Assembly (NCBI GenBank): GCA_023475345.1
Contig: JAMCWD010000050.1
Span: 1-64,000 of the forward strand
DNA from: Chloroflexota bacterium
GTDB lineage: Bacteria > Vulcanimicrobiota > JAMCWD01
Length of the DNA stretch: 64,000 nt
Direction of reading: 5' to 3'
Part shown: positions 32,714-41,122 of the stretch, one piece after another
How the letters are laid out: every line of letters starts with the position of its first letter
How positions within the stretch are numbered: position 1 is the first letter of the stretch
The notes under the pieces: generated by a model
The model's input: the letters and a program-made list of their open reading frames with translations, nothing else
What the model was told of the DNA's origin: nothing
The model's database searches: none
Position numbers and translations under genes: made by a program

Positions 32714-33515
32714 ACCGATGATACTTAATGAAAAAAATGGGATAACTTACCTTGAGTTCCCTCATATTAAAAATGAAAATTGGATCATTCATGCTTTCAC
32801 CGCACGTCACGGCGGGGTAAGCTCCCATCCGTTCGATACTCTGAACACCGGCTGGGTCGAAGGCGATACTTATGAAAATTTCATGGAAAACAGGAACAGG
32901 ATCCGCAATGCCCTGGGAGTATTCCCTGACGAGCTTATAAACCTGGAACACGGGAAAGAGATCATAAAAATCGGGGGGTCAGGCGGTGTCCCGGTTGATA
33001 AAGTCGGCGGCATGGTGGCCGACGGCCTGGTAACCGATATGCCCGGCGTGCCTCTATGCATAACTTATGCCGACTGCCTGCCTATATATTATGCCGATCC
33101 CGTAAAGCGCGCGATAGGGCTGATGCACGGTGGCTGGCGCGGCATAATACGGAACATCCAGGCCGAAGGCACACAGGCAATGCGGAAACATTTCGGCTCA
33201 AGGCCCGAAGACCTTTTAGTCGGCATCGGGCCGGGCATTCACTCCTGCTGTTTTTACGTCCATGAGCCCCAGTACGAATTGTTCAAGGAAGCCTTCCCCG
33301 AAATGCAGGATTTGATGAGGAAAATGGATAATAAATGGTATATCGACCTTCCCGGAATATGCCGCCGGTGCTTGATTGAAACAGGGGTCAGGCCGGAGAA
33401 CCTCCGGGTATCGGATCTATGCACTTCATGCAGGGGCGACCTTTTTTTCTCATACCGGCGGGACGACAGGGTTACGGGCCGCATGGCGGCACTCATCGCA
33501 ATAAGAGGTGAATAA
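32706..33515 (+). CDS. pgeF: PgeF/YfiH-family purine nucleoside phosphorylase (laccase domain)
   Basis: 269 residues. The family metal-site motifs are present: FTARHGGVSSHPFDTLNTGW, LCITYADCLPIYYADP, and LMHGGWRGIIRNI, followed by GIGPGIHSCCFYV. The tail contains SDLCTSCRGDLFFSYRRD. The Cys-His zinc site is intact. Members act as purine nucleoside phosphorylases/adenosine deaminases and have been linked to peptidoglycan proofreading and laccase-like activity. It overlaps the radical SAM gene and lies 2 bp before the response regulator gene, so it probably belongs to the same operon. Confidence 0.92.
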   Translation: MNEPMILNEKNGITYLEFPHIKNENWIIHAFTARHGGVSSHPFDTLNTGWVEGDTYENFMENRNRIRNALGVFPDELINLEHGKEIIKIGGSGGVPVDKVGGMVADGLVTDMPGVPLCITYADCLPIYYADPVKRAIGLMHGGWRGIIRNIQAEGTQAMRKHFGSRPEDLLVGIGPGIHSCCFYVHEPQYELFKEAFPEMQDLMRKMDNKWYIDLPGICRRCLIETGVRPENLRVSDLCTSCRGDLFFSYRRDDRVTGRMAALIAIRGE

Positions 33516-33517
33516 AC

Positions 33518-34213
33518 GTGGCCAAGGAAAAAATCTTGGTTGTCGATGATGAAAAAAACATTGTCGAGTTGGTCAAATACAACTTAAACAAGGAAGGTTA
33601 TGACGTAATATGCGCCTATGACGGTTTCGAGGCGGTGAACCTTACCCGTCAGGAATCGCCCGACCTCATCATCCTGGACATAATGCTGCCGGGACAGAGC
33701 GGCATGGACGTATGCCGCATCCTCCGGAAAGAAACCAGGACCCCTATAATCATGGCCACCGCCAAGGGGGAGGAAATAGATAAGATCCTCGGCCTTGAAA
33801 TGGGCGCCGACGATTACGTTACCAAGCCTTTTTCGCCGAGGGAACTGGTCGCAAGGGTCAAAGCCGTTCTCAGGCGCACAAGCTCCAGGGGGGAGGAAAA
33901 AGACGAAGTCAGCTTCGACGACCTGACGATAAACCTCATAAAGCACGAGGTCAGGAAAGGCGGCGAAGAAGTGGACCTCAAGCCGAAGGAGTTCGATCTG
34001 CTCAGGCTGCTTGCCACCAACCCCGGCAAGGTCTTTACAAGAGATTTCCTCCTCGAGCAGTTATGGGGATACGATTACCTGGGCGATACCCGCACCGTGG
34101 ATGTCCACATGAGAAGGCTCCGCCAGAAGATCGAGGTTGACGCCGCTTCTCCCTGTTATTTAAAAACCGTCCACGGCATAGGCTACAAGTTCCAGCACGA
34201 GGAGAAGGAATAG
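33518..34213 (+). CDS. OmpR/PhoB-type response regulator
   Basis: 231 residues starting at GTG. The receiver domain has KILVVDDEKNIVELVKYNLN, Asp in DLIILDIMLPGQSG, and Lys in DDYVTKPFSPRELVARV. The C-terminal winged helix contains VDLKPKEFDLLRLLATNPG, DTRTVDVHMRRLRQKI and TVHGIGYKF. It resembles PhoB/PhoP. AAGAGGTG lies just before the start. It is followed directly by two kinase genes, forming a regulator-kinase-kinase operon. Targets are not visible in the window. Confidence 0.95.
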   Translation: MAKEKILVVDDEKNIVELVKYNLNKEGYDVICAYDGFEAVNLTRQESPDLIILDIMLPGQSGMDVCRILRKETRTPIIMATAKGEEIDKILGLEMGADDYVTKPFSPRELVARVKAVLRRTSSRGEEKDEVSFDDLTINLIKHEVRKGGEEVDLKPKEFDLLRLLATNPGKVFTRDFLLEQLWGYDYLGDTRTVDVHMRRLRQKIEVDAASPCYLKTVHGIGYKFQHEEKE

Positions 34214-35263
34214 ATGTCCAGACCCAGATCCAGCTTATCTCTGGCCGCCCTCGAGCATCTCGCAGACGGGATACTGGGCGTTTCCCATACGGGCAGGATA
34301 ACCCTGATAAACCGGAGCGCATCCGAGATGCTCCGGCTGGACCCGGAAGAAATCAAGGGGAAAAAATACTGGAACGTCCTCCCCTCGCCCGATCTTATAA
34401 AAACATTAAACCAGCTTGTCCGCGATCAAAAAGGGACTCACCACGAAGAGATTATAACTTTTTCAAAAGACCGGGTATGCCTCGTACAATCATACATCGC
34501 CGAAGCCGATGAGAAAAACCCCGGCGCCGTCTGCATCATGCGCGATATGTCCGAAGTTTACCGGATCGAAAAAGCCGTCAACCAGTTCGTGGCCACCGTG
34601 AGCCACGAGTTGAAAGCTCCCCTCACTTCCATCAAGGGTTTCGTGGAAACACTGCTTGAAGGTTCATACCAGGACCCCGAGATAAGCCGCAAATTCCTCA
34701 GTGTCATCAACGAGGAAACCAACAGGATGGCCCGCCTCATAATCGACCTGCTCCAGATCTCTTCATTCCCAGGCCAGGGATCAAGGCTCCAGCTTTCTCC
34801 TCTCGATGCTTCGGCGATCCTGAACAACGCCCGGAACCTGTTCAAAAAACTCGCCGATCAAAGGAACATCAAGCTGTCCGTCGATGTGCCCGAAGATTTT
34901 CCCAGGATAAATGCCGATGAAGACCGCATAATGCAGGTCATAGTCAACCTCCTCGATAACGCTATCAAGTTCACGGGGATCAAGAATGAAGGCAAAATAG
35001 AATTAAAGGCCGAGCATGCCGGAAAATCCGCAAGGATAAAAATCAAGGATTCGGGCATCGGCATCCCGGAAAAAGAAAAAGCAAAGATCTTCGAAAGATT
35101 CTACAGGATACAGGACAGCCCCGGCGCTTCCCTGGGGGGAACCGGCCTGGGACTTGCTATAGTAAAGCAGATAGTGGAGGCTCACGGCGGGGAAATAACG
35201 GTGGAAAGCGAGGAAGGCAAAGGGTCCGCATTTATTTTCACCATCCCGTTTGCCGCCTCGTAA
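34214..35263 (+). CDS. PhoR-like PAS histidine kinase lacking membrane segments
   Basis: 349 residues. A PAS domain ([20 protein letters not shown]) precedes HisKA with phospho-acceptor [21 protein letters not shown] HATPase_c domain follows: [22 protein letters not shown], and [19 protein letters not shown]. All catalytic boxes (H, N, G1, G2) look intact. PhoR proteins usually have a transmembrane anchor, but none is present, so it senses a cytosolic or protein cue. The ATG follows the regulator stop by 0 bp, and AGGAGAAGG lies upstream. Confidence 0.94.
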   Translation: MSRPRSSLSLAALEHLADGILGVSHTGRITLINRSASEMLRLDPEEIKGKKYWNVLPSPDLIKTLNQLVRDQKGTHHEEIITFSKDRVCLVQSYIAEADEKNPGAVCIMRDMSEVYRIEKAVNQFVATVSHELKAPLTSIKGFVETLLEGSYQDPEISRKFLSVINEETNRMARLIIDLLQISSFPGQGSRLQLSPLDASAILNNARNLFKKLADQRNIKLSVDVPEDFPRINADEDRIMQVIVNLLDNAIKFTGIKNEGKIELKAEHAGKSARIKIKDSGIGIPEKEKAKIFERFYRIQDSPGASLGGTGLGLAIVKQIVEAHGGEITVESEEGKGSAFIFTIPFAAS

Positions 35264-35269
35264 AAAAAT

Positions 35270-36493
35270 ATGCCTGAAGTAATATATGACTCTTTAACAA
35301 ACCTCCCGCTCATAACCACAGTCCTCCCGCGGGTCAAGGAACGGCTTGAAAAAAAGAAACAGGTCGGCTTCCTTTATTTCGATGTAGTGCGTTTCCAGTC
35401 GCTGGAAAAAAATTACGGCAGGGAAGCCTGCAACATCCTCCTTGGAGTCATCGGGCGCACACTGGGCGAGCAGAGAGGCAAGCTTTACAGGGAAGAAGAT
35501 CTCGTGGCGGTCAGTTCCTACGGGGCGGATTACTTTGTCGTATTTCTTTTTTCGCCTCCCCGCCAGAAGCCGGGGTTCGAAACTTACGACCTGAAACTGA
35601 TATCGTTCCGCATACTGCAAAAGCTTATGAACATAATCCAGGAAGAAGCCCCCAAGCTCGGCATCCAGGAAAAAATCGAGTTCCACGCCGGGTATTCTCT
35701 CATCGCGCGCGACCCGTACATGGATGTCGAGCGCCTCGTTTACGAAGCCCAGAAGGAAGCCGCCTTCAGGAGCCAGCTCGAAGAAGTCATGGTGAAGTTC
35801 GTCTCCAACATATCTCACGAACTGCGAACCCCGCTCACCTGCATCAAGGGATACGCCGAGACCATGCTCGAAGGCGCATTAGAAGACAGGGAGCTTTCCT
35901 CTCGCTGGCTTACAATCATCAGCCAGGAAGCCACCCGCCTCGAGGCGCTTATCAACGACCTCCTCGACCTCTCCCTCATCGAAGCCCGGCAGGTCAACCT
36001 CAAGTTCTCTCCTGTAAATCTGAGCCGCCTCGTTAAGGATTCCCTGGCGGTGTTGTATCCGCTTGCGCAGGAAAAAAACATCGATTTTATCGTCGAAGCG
36101 CCCGCAAGGCTGCCGAAGGTCATGGCCGACCAGGACAGGCTACAGCAGGTGATAACCAACCTCGTCCACAACGCCATCAAGTATTCGGATAAAAGCGGCA
36201 AAATAAAAGTCAAGGTCCAGAAAGGCCGGGAGCAGGACCTCGTCGTGAGCGTGATAGATTACGGTGTCGGGATCCCCGCAGGCAGGATAAGGCACATATT
36301 CGACAGGTTTTACAGGGGCAAGAACGAGCCGGGCGAGGCGAAGGGAAGCGGCCTGGGACTTGCCATCGTAAAACAGCTCGTAGAGGCACACGGCGGCCAG
36401 GTAAAGGTAACGAGCACGCCGGGCAAAGGAAGCAACTTCAAATTCAATATCCCCGCAGGCGATATCTGGAAAAGCAAACCAACGGGCGAGTAA
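35270..36493 (+). CDS. Histidine kinase with degenerate GGDEF N-terminal domain
   Basis: 407 residues. The first about 165 residues form a GGDEF-like domain: DSLTNLPLITTVLPRVKERL, GFLYFDVVRFQSLEKNYGRE, and a signature site SYGADYFVVF in place of GGDEF, so cyclase activity is unlikely. HisKA follows (FVSNISHELRTPLTCIKGYA), then HATPase_c with NLVHNAIKYSD, VIDYGVGIPAGR and [19 protein letters not shown]. The kinase core is intact. It is 6 bp after the PhoR-like gene, giving two kinases for one regulator. The degenerate domain may bind a nucleotide as a sensor. Confidence 0.92.
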   Translation: MPEVIYDSLTNLPLITTVLPRVKERLEKKKQVGFLYFDVVRFQSLEKNYGREACNILLGVIGRTLGEQRGKLYREEDLVAVSSYGADYFVVFLFSPPRQKPGFETYDLKLISFRILQKLMNIIQEEAPKLGIQEKIEFHAGYSLIARDPYMDVERLVYEAQKEAAFRSQLEEVMVKFVSNISHELRTPLTCIKGYAETMLEGALEDRELSSRWLTIISQEATRLEALINDLLDLSLIEARQVNLKFSPVNLSRLVKDSLAVLYPLAQEKNIDFIVEAPARLPKVMADQDRLQQVITNLVHNAIKYSDKSGKIKVKVQKGREQDLVVSVIDYGVGIPAGRIRHIFDRFYRGKNEPGEAKGSGLGLAIVKQLVEAHGGQVKVTSTPGKGSNFKFNIPAGDIWKSKPTGE

Positions 36494-36539
36494 GGTTTTT
36501 TAGGGCAGTAACTTATCAGGTTCAAATTTGGTTTCAGGC

Positions 36540-36655
36540 AAAAAATTAGACGCCCCGTTGTGAGGCGTCCGGCCGCTCCGTAGAGCGCAACCTGCGGAAC
36601 AAAAGTCCTTACTATAACTTGACAGAACAATTGCCGCTCAGGTACAGTATTTACT
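36540..36655 (-). ncRNA. tracrRNA of the type II-C CRISPR system
   Basis: The minus-strand sequence of about 116 nt contains an anti-repeat. GUACCUGAGCG pairs with the 3' part of the CRISPR repeat (11 bp, perfect). CUGUCAAGUUAUAGU pairs with the 5' part (15 pairs, three G-U), with a bulge between. AAGG and two hairpins follow: CGCUC/GAGCG capped by a UACG loop, and GACGCCUC/GGGGCGUC with a 5-nt loop. UAA and UUUUUU end it as an intrinsic terminator. Order anti-repeat, stem, terminator is as in known II-C tracrRNAs. Confidence 0.88.
36619..36648 (+). promoter_or_regulatory. Candidate cas9 promoter within the anti-repeat
   Basis: TTGACA (36619-36624), an 18-bp spacer and TACAGT (36643-36648) point toward cas9. 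They are the same promoter hexamers found in every CRISPR repeat, preserved in the anti-repeat DNA. The predicted start is near 36655, giving a leader of about 48 nt. Confidence 0.6.
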
Positions 36656-36661
36656 AAGACC

Positions 36662-36690
36662 AGTCTATTAAATTACATTTACTCTGTCAA
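36662..36690 (-). promoter_or_regulatory. tracrRNA promoter
   Basis: On the minus strand, TTGACA (36690-36685), a 17-bp spacer and TAGACT (36667-36662) precede the anti-repeat by about 7-14 nt. It lies in the 5' leader of cas9, abutting its AAGGGGGGAG ribosome-binding site. Confidence 0.7.
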
Positions 36691-36702
36691 GGGGGGAGCT
36701 TC

Positions 36703-39700
36703 ATGAGTAATTTAAAAGCGAAACACTATATTCTTGGTCTTGATGCAGGATCTAATTCCCTGGGATGGGCACTCATAAAATCCGAAGCCGGAAAACCTCA
36801 AGAATTAATCAAAACAGGCGTCCGTGTGTTCGACATGGGAGCCGAAGGAAGCTTGGAATCAGGCAAGGAGACGTCGCGGAACAAAAACCGCAGGGACGCC
36901 CGTCAAACGAGGAAGCGGCTCGACAGGCTCGCAAGAAGATTGAATAAACTGCTGAAAATTTCACAACAATCCGGCCTGCTGCCCGAACAAGAGATTAAAT
37001 CGAACGAAGAGCGCCATCAATTCTTTCTCGATCTTGATAAAGAACTAATCGACGAAAATATAGAAAAATTTTCCACCCCGGAAAAGCCGAAAAGAGTCCT
37101 GTATCACCTGCTTCCCTATATCCTTAGAAAACGCGCCCTCGATGAAAAACTTGATCCTTACGAAATCGGACGGGCTTTATATCACATCTGTCAGAGGCGG
37201 GGATTCCTAAGCAACCGGAAAGCTCCCCTTGACGAAAAAGAAGAGGGGAAAGTAAAAACCGGCATTTCAGAACTCCAGAAAAAAATGGAAGAAACAGGCT
37301 CCAGGACACTTGGAGAATACTTTTCAAAACTCGACCCCGAGGAAAACCGCATAAGACAGCGCTATACATCAAGAAAAATGTACGAACAGGAATTCGAAAT
37401 AATCTGGTCTGCCCAAAAACAATTTTATCCCGATATATTAACAGATGAACTGAAAAAGAAAATTCATAATGCAATATTTTATCAGCGTCCTCTGAAATCC
37501 CAGAAGGACAAGATCGGCTTCTGTGAATTTGAGGAGGAAAAAAGGCGTGCGCCCATAGCCCTGCTTTTATACCAGCGTTTCAGATGTCTCCAAACGTTGA
37601 ACAACCTTACAATATCAACACCTGAAGGCTTCGAAATAGGATTAACCCCGGAACAAAGACAGGTGATCGCAGACGCTTTAGAATCAAATGGTGATATGTC
37701 TTTTGCAAAACTAAGGCAAACACTGCAACTGCCAAAGGGGCATACTTTCAACCTGGAGCGTGGCGGGGAAAAGAAGATGGCCGGCAACAGGACAGCCGCG
37801 AAACTCAAAAAAATCTTCGGGGACAAATGGGGGAATTTCAGCCCGGAGGAACAGGATCAGATAGTAGAAGACCTGAGAAGCATCCAGAAAGAAGAGACTC
37901 TTATAAAAAGAGGAGAAAAAACATGGGAACTCAGTTCTGATAAGGCAAAAGAATTTGCCCACATCCGCCTTGAAGACGGCTACTGTAGCCTTTCTCGAAA
38001 GGCTCTTTCCAAAATACTCCCTTATCTTGAAAAAGGCATATACTATGCCACGGCAATTAAAGAGCTTTATCCGGATCACGGCAAAACCGAAGTTTTCGAT
38101 TATCTCCCTTCCGTTGACGAATCCCTCCAGGAATTGAGAAACCCCGTCGTTCACCGCTCTCTTACCGAAATCCGAAAAATTGTCAACTCCATAATCAGGG
38201 AATATGGAAAGCCTGATCTCATAAGGGTCGAGCTTGGACGAGACCTCAAGAAAAGTAAAGATCAAAGGGAAAATACATGGAAAAAGAACCGCCGGAATGA
38301 AAAAGAGCGAGAGAAAGCCGCACAAAAAATTCTTGAAGAGACGGGCATTGAAAAACCCTCCAGGGACGATATTCTTAAAATTATGCTTGCCGAGGAGTGT
38401 AACTGGCAATGCCCTTATACCGGCAGGGAAAATATTCCTATCACCGCTCTGGTAGGAGATAATCCCCAGTACGACATCGAGCACATAATCCCGTTCAAGC
38501 GGTGCCTTGACGATTCGTTCGTCAATAAAACCCTCTGCTACCATGAAGAGAACAGGAACGTCAAGCGGAACAAAACTCCCTTCGAAGCATACGGCAATAC
38601 GGACAGGTGGGAAGAGATCATCGGGCGGGTCAAAAACTTTAAAGGCGATATGGCATGGGTCAAACTGGAACGCTTCAGCCTCCAGAACCTTGAAAGCCTC
38701 GATGACTTCTCATCCCGCCAGCTTAACGACACCCGGTACGCATCCAGGCTTGCCGCAAAATACCTGGGGATGTTGTACGGTGGAGTTATCGACGAGAAGG
38801 GGAAGCGGAGGGTTCAGGTTTCTTCGGGCGGTGTAACGGCTTACGTGCGAAATGTGTGGGATATGAATTCCATCCTGGGGGACGGCGGAACAAAAACAAG
38901 GGACGACCACCGCCATCATGCCGTCGATGCGGTTGCCGTTGCCCTCATCGGGCCGGACACCGTTAAACTGCTGAGCGACGCGGCGGAACTTGCTCCCCAG
39001 CACAGGCGGAGACTGCTTGGAAGAATGGAAACTCCCTGGCCCGAATTCCATGATGATCTCAAAAATTCAATTGAAAACATCAGCGTCTCAAGGAGAGTGA
39101 GCAGGAGAGCAAGGGGCTCCCTTCACAAAGACTCTTTTTACAGCAAGCCCCACAAGAGCAAAGACGGGAGGGATTACCGCCATATCAGAGTACTCCTGGC
39201 CAAGCTCACCAAAAACGAAATCGAAAACATCGTGGATGAAGTCGTGAAGGCGAAGGTTATCGAAAAAATGAAAGAACTCGGCGAAAGCGATCCTGCAAAA
39301 GCCTTTTCCCTGCCTGAAAGCCATCCCTTCCTGGAATCGAAGGACGGGCGGAAGATCCCGATTCATTCGGCAAGAATACGCAAGCCTGTAACTACACTGG
39401 AAATAGGGAAAGGGATGAACAGGCGGAACGTCCTTACAGGGAGCAACCACCATGTGGAAATTTTCGAATACACGGATAAAAATGGAAACGTAAAATGGGA
39501 TGGAAAAATGGTGAGCACTATCGAGGCTTTTAATCGCCTGAGATCTAAAAAACCTGTAATCAAACGGGTTCTTGGCAAAGGAAATCACTTCCTCTTTTCA
39601 CTTGCAATAGGGGAAAGTGTCTTGATGAAAGATCAGGATGGGCAAATTCAATTATTTGCTGTTCAGAAACTCTCTCTAAATAATAAGGGCATAATTCAAA

Positions 39701-39843
39701 TTACTTTTATTCCGCACAATGACGCACGACCAAAAAATTTCTATCGTCCAGGTCTTACTATAACACCGGATATATTGCGCAAAGCGGAAATAAAAAAGGT
39801 AACTGTATCACCAATAGGTGAAATCAGGTGGGCCAATGACTGA
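36703..39843 (+). CDS. cas9: Type II-C CRISPR effector nuclease Cas9
   Basis: 1046 residues, usual for subtype II-C. RuvC-I is YILGLDAGSNSLGWALI with catalytic Asp14. An arginine-rich bridge helix follows (NRRDARQTRKRLDRLARRLN). RuvC-II is PDLIRVELGRD near residue 507. The HNH domain has CPYTGRENI and YDIEHIIPFKRCLDDSF (catalytic His about 594), with VKRNKTPFEA. RuvC-III is DDHRHHAVDAVAVALIG near 738. All nuclease residues look intact. The C-terminal 250 residues are the PAM-reading part. AAGGGGGGAG precedes the ATG. cas1 overlaps its end by 8 bp; csn2 and cas4 are absent, as in II-C. Confidence 0.97.
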   Translation: MSNLKAKHYILGLDAGSNSLGWALIKSEAGKPQELIKTGVRVFDMGAEGSLESGKETSRNKNRRDARQTRKRLDRLARRLNKLLKISQQSGLLPEQEIKSNEERHQFFLDLDKELIDENIEKFSTPEKPKRVLYHLLPYILRKRALDEKLDPYEIGRALYHICQRRGFLSNRKAPLDEKEEGKVKTGISELQKKMEETGSRTLGEYFSKLDPEENRIRQRYTSRKMYEQEFEIIWSAQKQFYPDILTDELKKKIHNAIFYQRPLKSQKDKIGFCEFEEEKRRAPIALLLYQRFRCLQTLNNLTISTPEGFEIGLTPEQRQVIADALESNGDMSFAKLRQTLQLPKGHTFNLERGGEKKMAGNRTAAKLKKIFGDKWGNFSPEEQDQIVEDLRSIQKEETLIKRGEKTWELSSDKAKEFAHIRLEDGYCSLSRKALSKILPYLEKGIYYATAIKELYPDHGKTEVFDYLPSVDESLQELRNPVVHRSLTEIRKIVNSIIREYGKPDLIRVELGRDLKKSKDQRENTWKKNRRNEKEREKAAQKILEETGIEKPSRDDILKIMLAEECNWQCPYTGRENIPITALVGDNPQYDIEHIIPFKRCLDDSFVNKTLCYHEENRNVKRNKTPFEAYGNTDRWEEIIGRVKNFKGDMAWVKLERFSLQNLESLDDFSSRQLNDTRYASRLAAKYLGMLYGGVIDEKGKRRVQVSSGGVTAYVRNVWDMNSILGDGGTKTRDDHRHHAVDAVAVALIGPDTVKLLSDAAELAPQHRRRLLGRMETPWPEFHDDLKNSIENISVSRRVSRRARGSLHKDSFYSKPHKSKDGRDYRHIRVLLAKLTKNEIENIVDEVVKAKVIEKMKELGESDPAKAFSLPESHPFLESKDGRKIPIHSARIRKPVTTLEIGKGMNRRNVLTGSNHHVEIFEYTDKNGNVKWDGKMVSTIEAFNRLRSKKPVIKRVLGKGNHFLFSLAIGESVLMKDQDGQIQLFAVQKLSLNNKGIIQITFIPHNDARPKNFYRPGLTITPDILRKAEIKKVTVSPIGEIRWAND

Positions 39844-40726
39844 TTATATCATCGACATATCCGAAGAGGCTGTCGGGCTGAAGGCAAGCAATAACCTTCT
39901 CGTCATCGAGAAAGAGGACGGCAAAAAAAAGACATACCCCTTCGATGAGGTAGCGGCGCTTATCGTTTCACACCCCAGGGTTTATCTCACACATCACGTC
40001 CTTTCCAGGCTTGCCGAAGCAGGCGGAATATTTATCGTCTGTAATGAAAAGCACATGCCTTCGGGAATGATCCTCCCCCTGTCTGGCAATTACGCACAAA
40101 CGGAAAGGTTCGGAATCCAGGCTTCGGCCTCTCTCCCCCTCAAAAAACAATGCTGGAGTCAGGTGGTACGGGCGAAAGTCAGAGCACAGGCGAAGCTCCT
40201 GGATAAATTACATGGAGACGACAGGGGACTTTCCATGCTCGTATCCCGGATCAAATCGGGAGACACGACAAATATAGAAGGCCAGGCTTCCCGGCGGTAC
40301 TGGCCCGCATTATTTTGCGACCCATCTTTCAGGCGTAACAGGAACGGGGAAGATCAGAACAGGCACCTTAATTACGGTTATGCCGTTCTCAGGGCGATAA
40401 TTGGAAGGGCCGTAACCGCCGCTGGTCTCCATCCTTCCCTGGGAATTCACCACCATAACAGGTACGACCCCTTCTGCCTTGCCGACGATCTCATGGAACC
40501 TTTCAGGCCTCTTGTTGACGAAGCCGTTGTGAAATGGGTAGCGGATAACGACCCCCTCAAGCCGCTCGATAAGGAATCCAAGGCGGCTATAATCTCCCCT
40601 TTGACGCGGCGTTTCACTCTGGACGGGGAAGAAAGATCCCTTTTCGATATCGCTAACAGGACGGCTCTCTCTCTTGTTTTTATATTTTCAGGACTGGGGA
40701 AAAAATTATTATTCCCGGAGCTTTGA
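39836..40726 (+). CDS. cas1: CRISPR integrase Cas1 (type II)
   Basis: 296 residues. ATG 39836 lies within the cas9 end; a longer form from 39818 lacks support. Key residues of the integrase site are in NIEGQASRRYWPALF (Glu), LHPSLGIHHHNRYDPFCLAD (His) and DDLMEPFRPLVDE (Asp/Glu). The N-terminal strand region reads MTDYIIDISEEAVGLKASNN. Cas1 with Cas2 inserts new spacers. All catalytic residues appear intact, so adaptation may be active, which agrees with the uniform repeats in the array. cas2 starts 2 bp after its stop. Confidence 0.95.
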   Translation: MTDYIIDISEEAVGLKASNNLLVIEKEDGKKKTYPFDEVAALIVSHPRVYLTHHVLSRLAEAGGIFIVCNEKHMPSGMILPLSGNYAQTERFGIQASASLPLKKQCWSQVVRAKVRAQAKLLDKLHGDDRGLSMLVSRIKSGDTTNIEGQASRRYWPALFCDPSFRRNRNGEDQNRHLNYGYAVLRAIIGRAVTAAGLHPSLGIHHHNRYDPFCLADDLMEPFRPLVDEAVVKWVADNDPLKPLDKESKAAIISPLTRRFTLDGEERSLFDIANRTALSLVFIFSGLGKKLLFPEL

Positions 40727-40727
40727 A

Positions 40728-41072
40728 TTGGGAAACAGGCGGAGAAATATTTCGGAGTACAGGGGAATGTGGCTTTTCGTAATGTTTGATCTTCCAACAG
40801 ATACCAAGGCTGACAGGAAAAGGTACAGCAATTTCAGGAAAGCCCTGGTTTCCCATGGGTTCTCGATGCTCCAGTTTTCCATTTACGCAAGGTATTACGG
40901 GAGCGAAGAATCAAGCGACGCCCAGAGGAACAAAATAAGAGCCATAATGCCTTCAAAAGGACAGGTACGGCTGATATCGATCACGGACAGGCAGTTCGGG
41001 AAGATGGAGGTGTTCCAGGGAAAAACCAGGTCGAAACCCGAAAATCCTCCACAGCAGATGACGTTTTTTTAA
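40728..41072 (+). CDS. cas2: CRISPR-associated protein Cas2
   Basis: 114 residues if started at TTG 40728, which has GGAG 7 nt upstream; ATG 40767 would give 101 residues. The core MWLFVMFDLPTDTKADRKRY is the Cas2 ferredoxin-like strand with conserved Asp. FRKALVSHGFSMLQFSIYAR and KGQVRLISITDRQFGKMEVF follow, typical of type II Cas2. A short N-terminal lead (NRRRNISEYRG) before the core is normal for type II Cas2, supporting the longer form. It forms the adaptation complex with Cas1. Confidence 0.93.
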   Translation: MGNRRRNISEYRGMWLFVMFDLPTDTKADRKRYSNFRKALVSHGFSMLQFSIYARYYGSEESSDAQRNKIRAIMPSKGQVRLISITDRQFGKMEVFQGKTRSKPENPPQQMTFF

Positions 41073-41086
41073 TCGGAAAAACTCAT

Positions 41087-41122
41087 ATACCCCCCTGAAA
41101 ATAAGGATTTTCAGGGGGGTAT
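41087..41122 (-). terminator. Perfect 15-bp hairpin between cas2 and the CRISPR array
   Basis: ATACCCCCCTGAAAA and TTTTCAGGGGGGTAT flank TAAGGA and abut the first repeat base for base. On the minus strand, along crRNA transcription, the stem is followed by ATGAGTTTTTCC, a usable T-run. It would stop array transcripts before they run antisense into cas2, and may also stop cas transcripts. Confidence 0.7.

Noticed and set aside
36611..36648. A lone degenerate CRISPR repeat upstream of cas9 as a second mini-array
   Set aside because: It is single, diverged in a way that keeps pairing to the repeat, and lies within a transcript with hairpins and terminator, so it is the tracrRNA anti-repeat.
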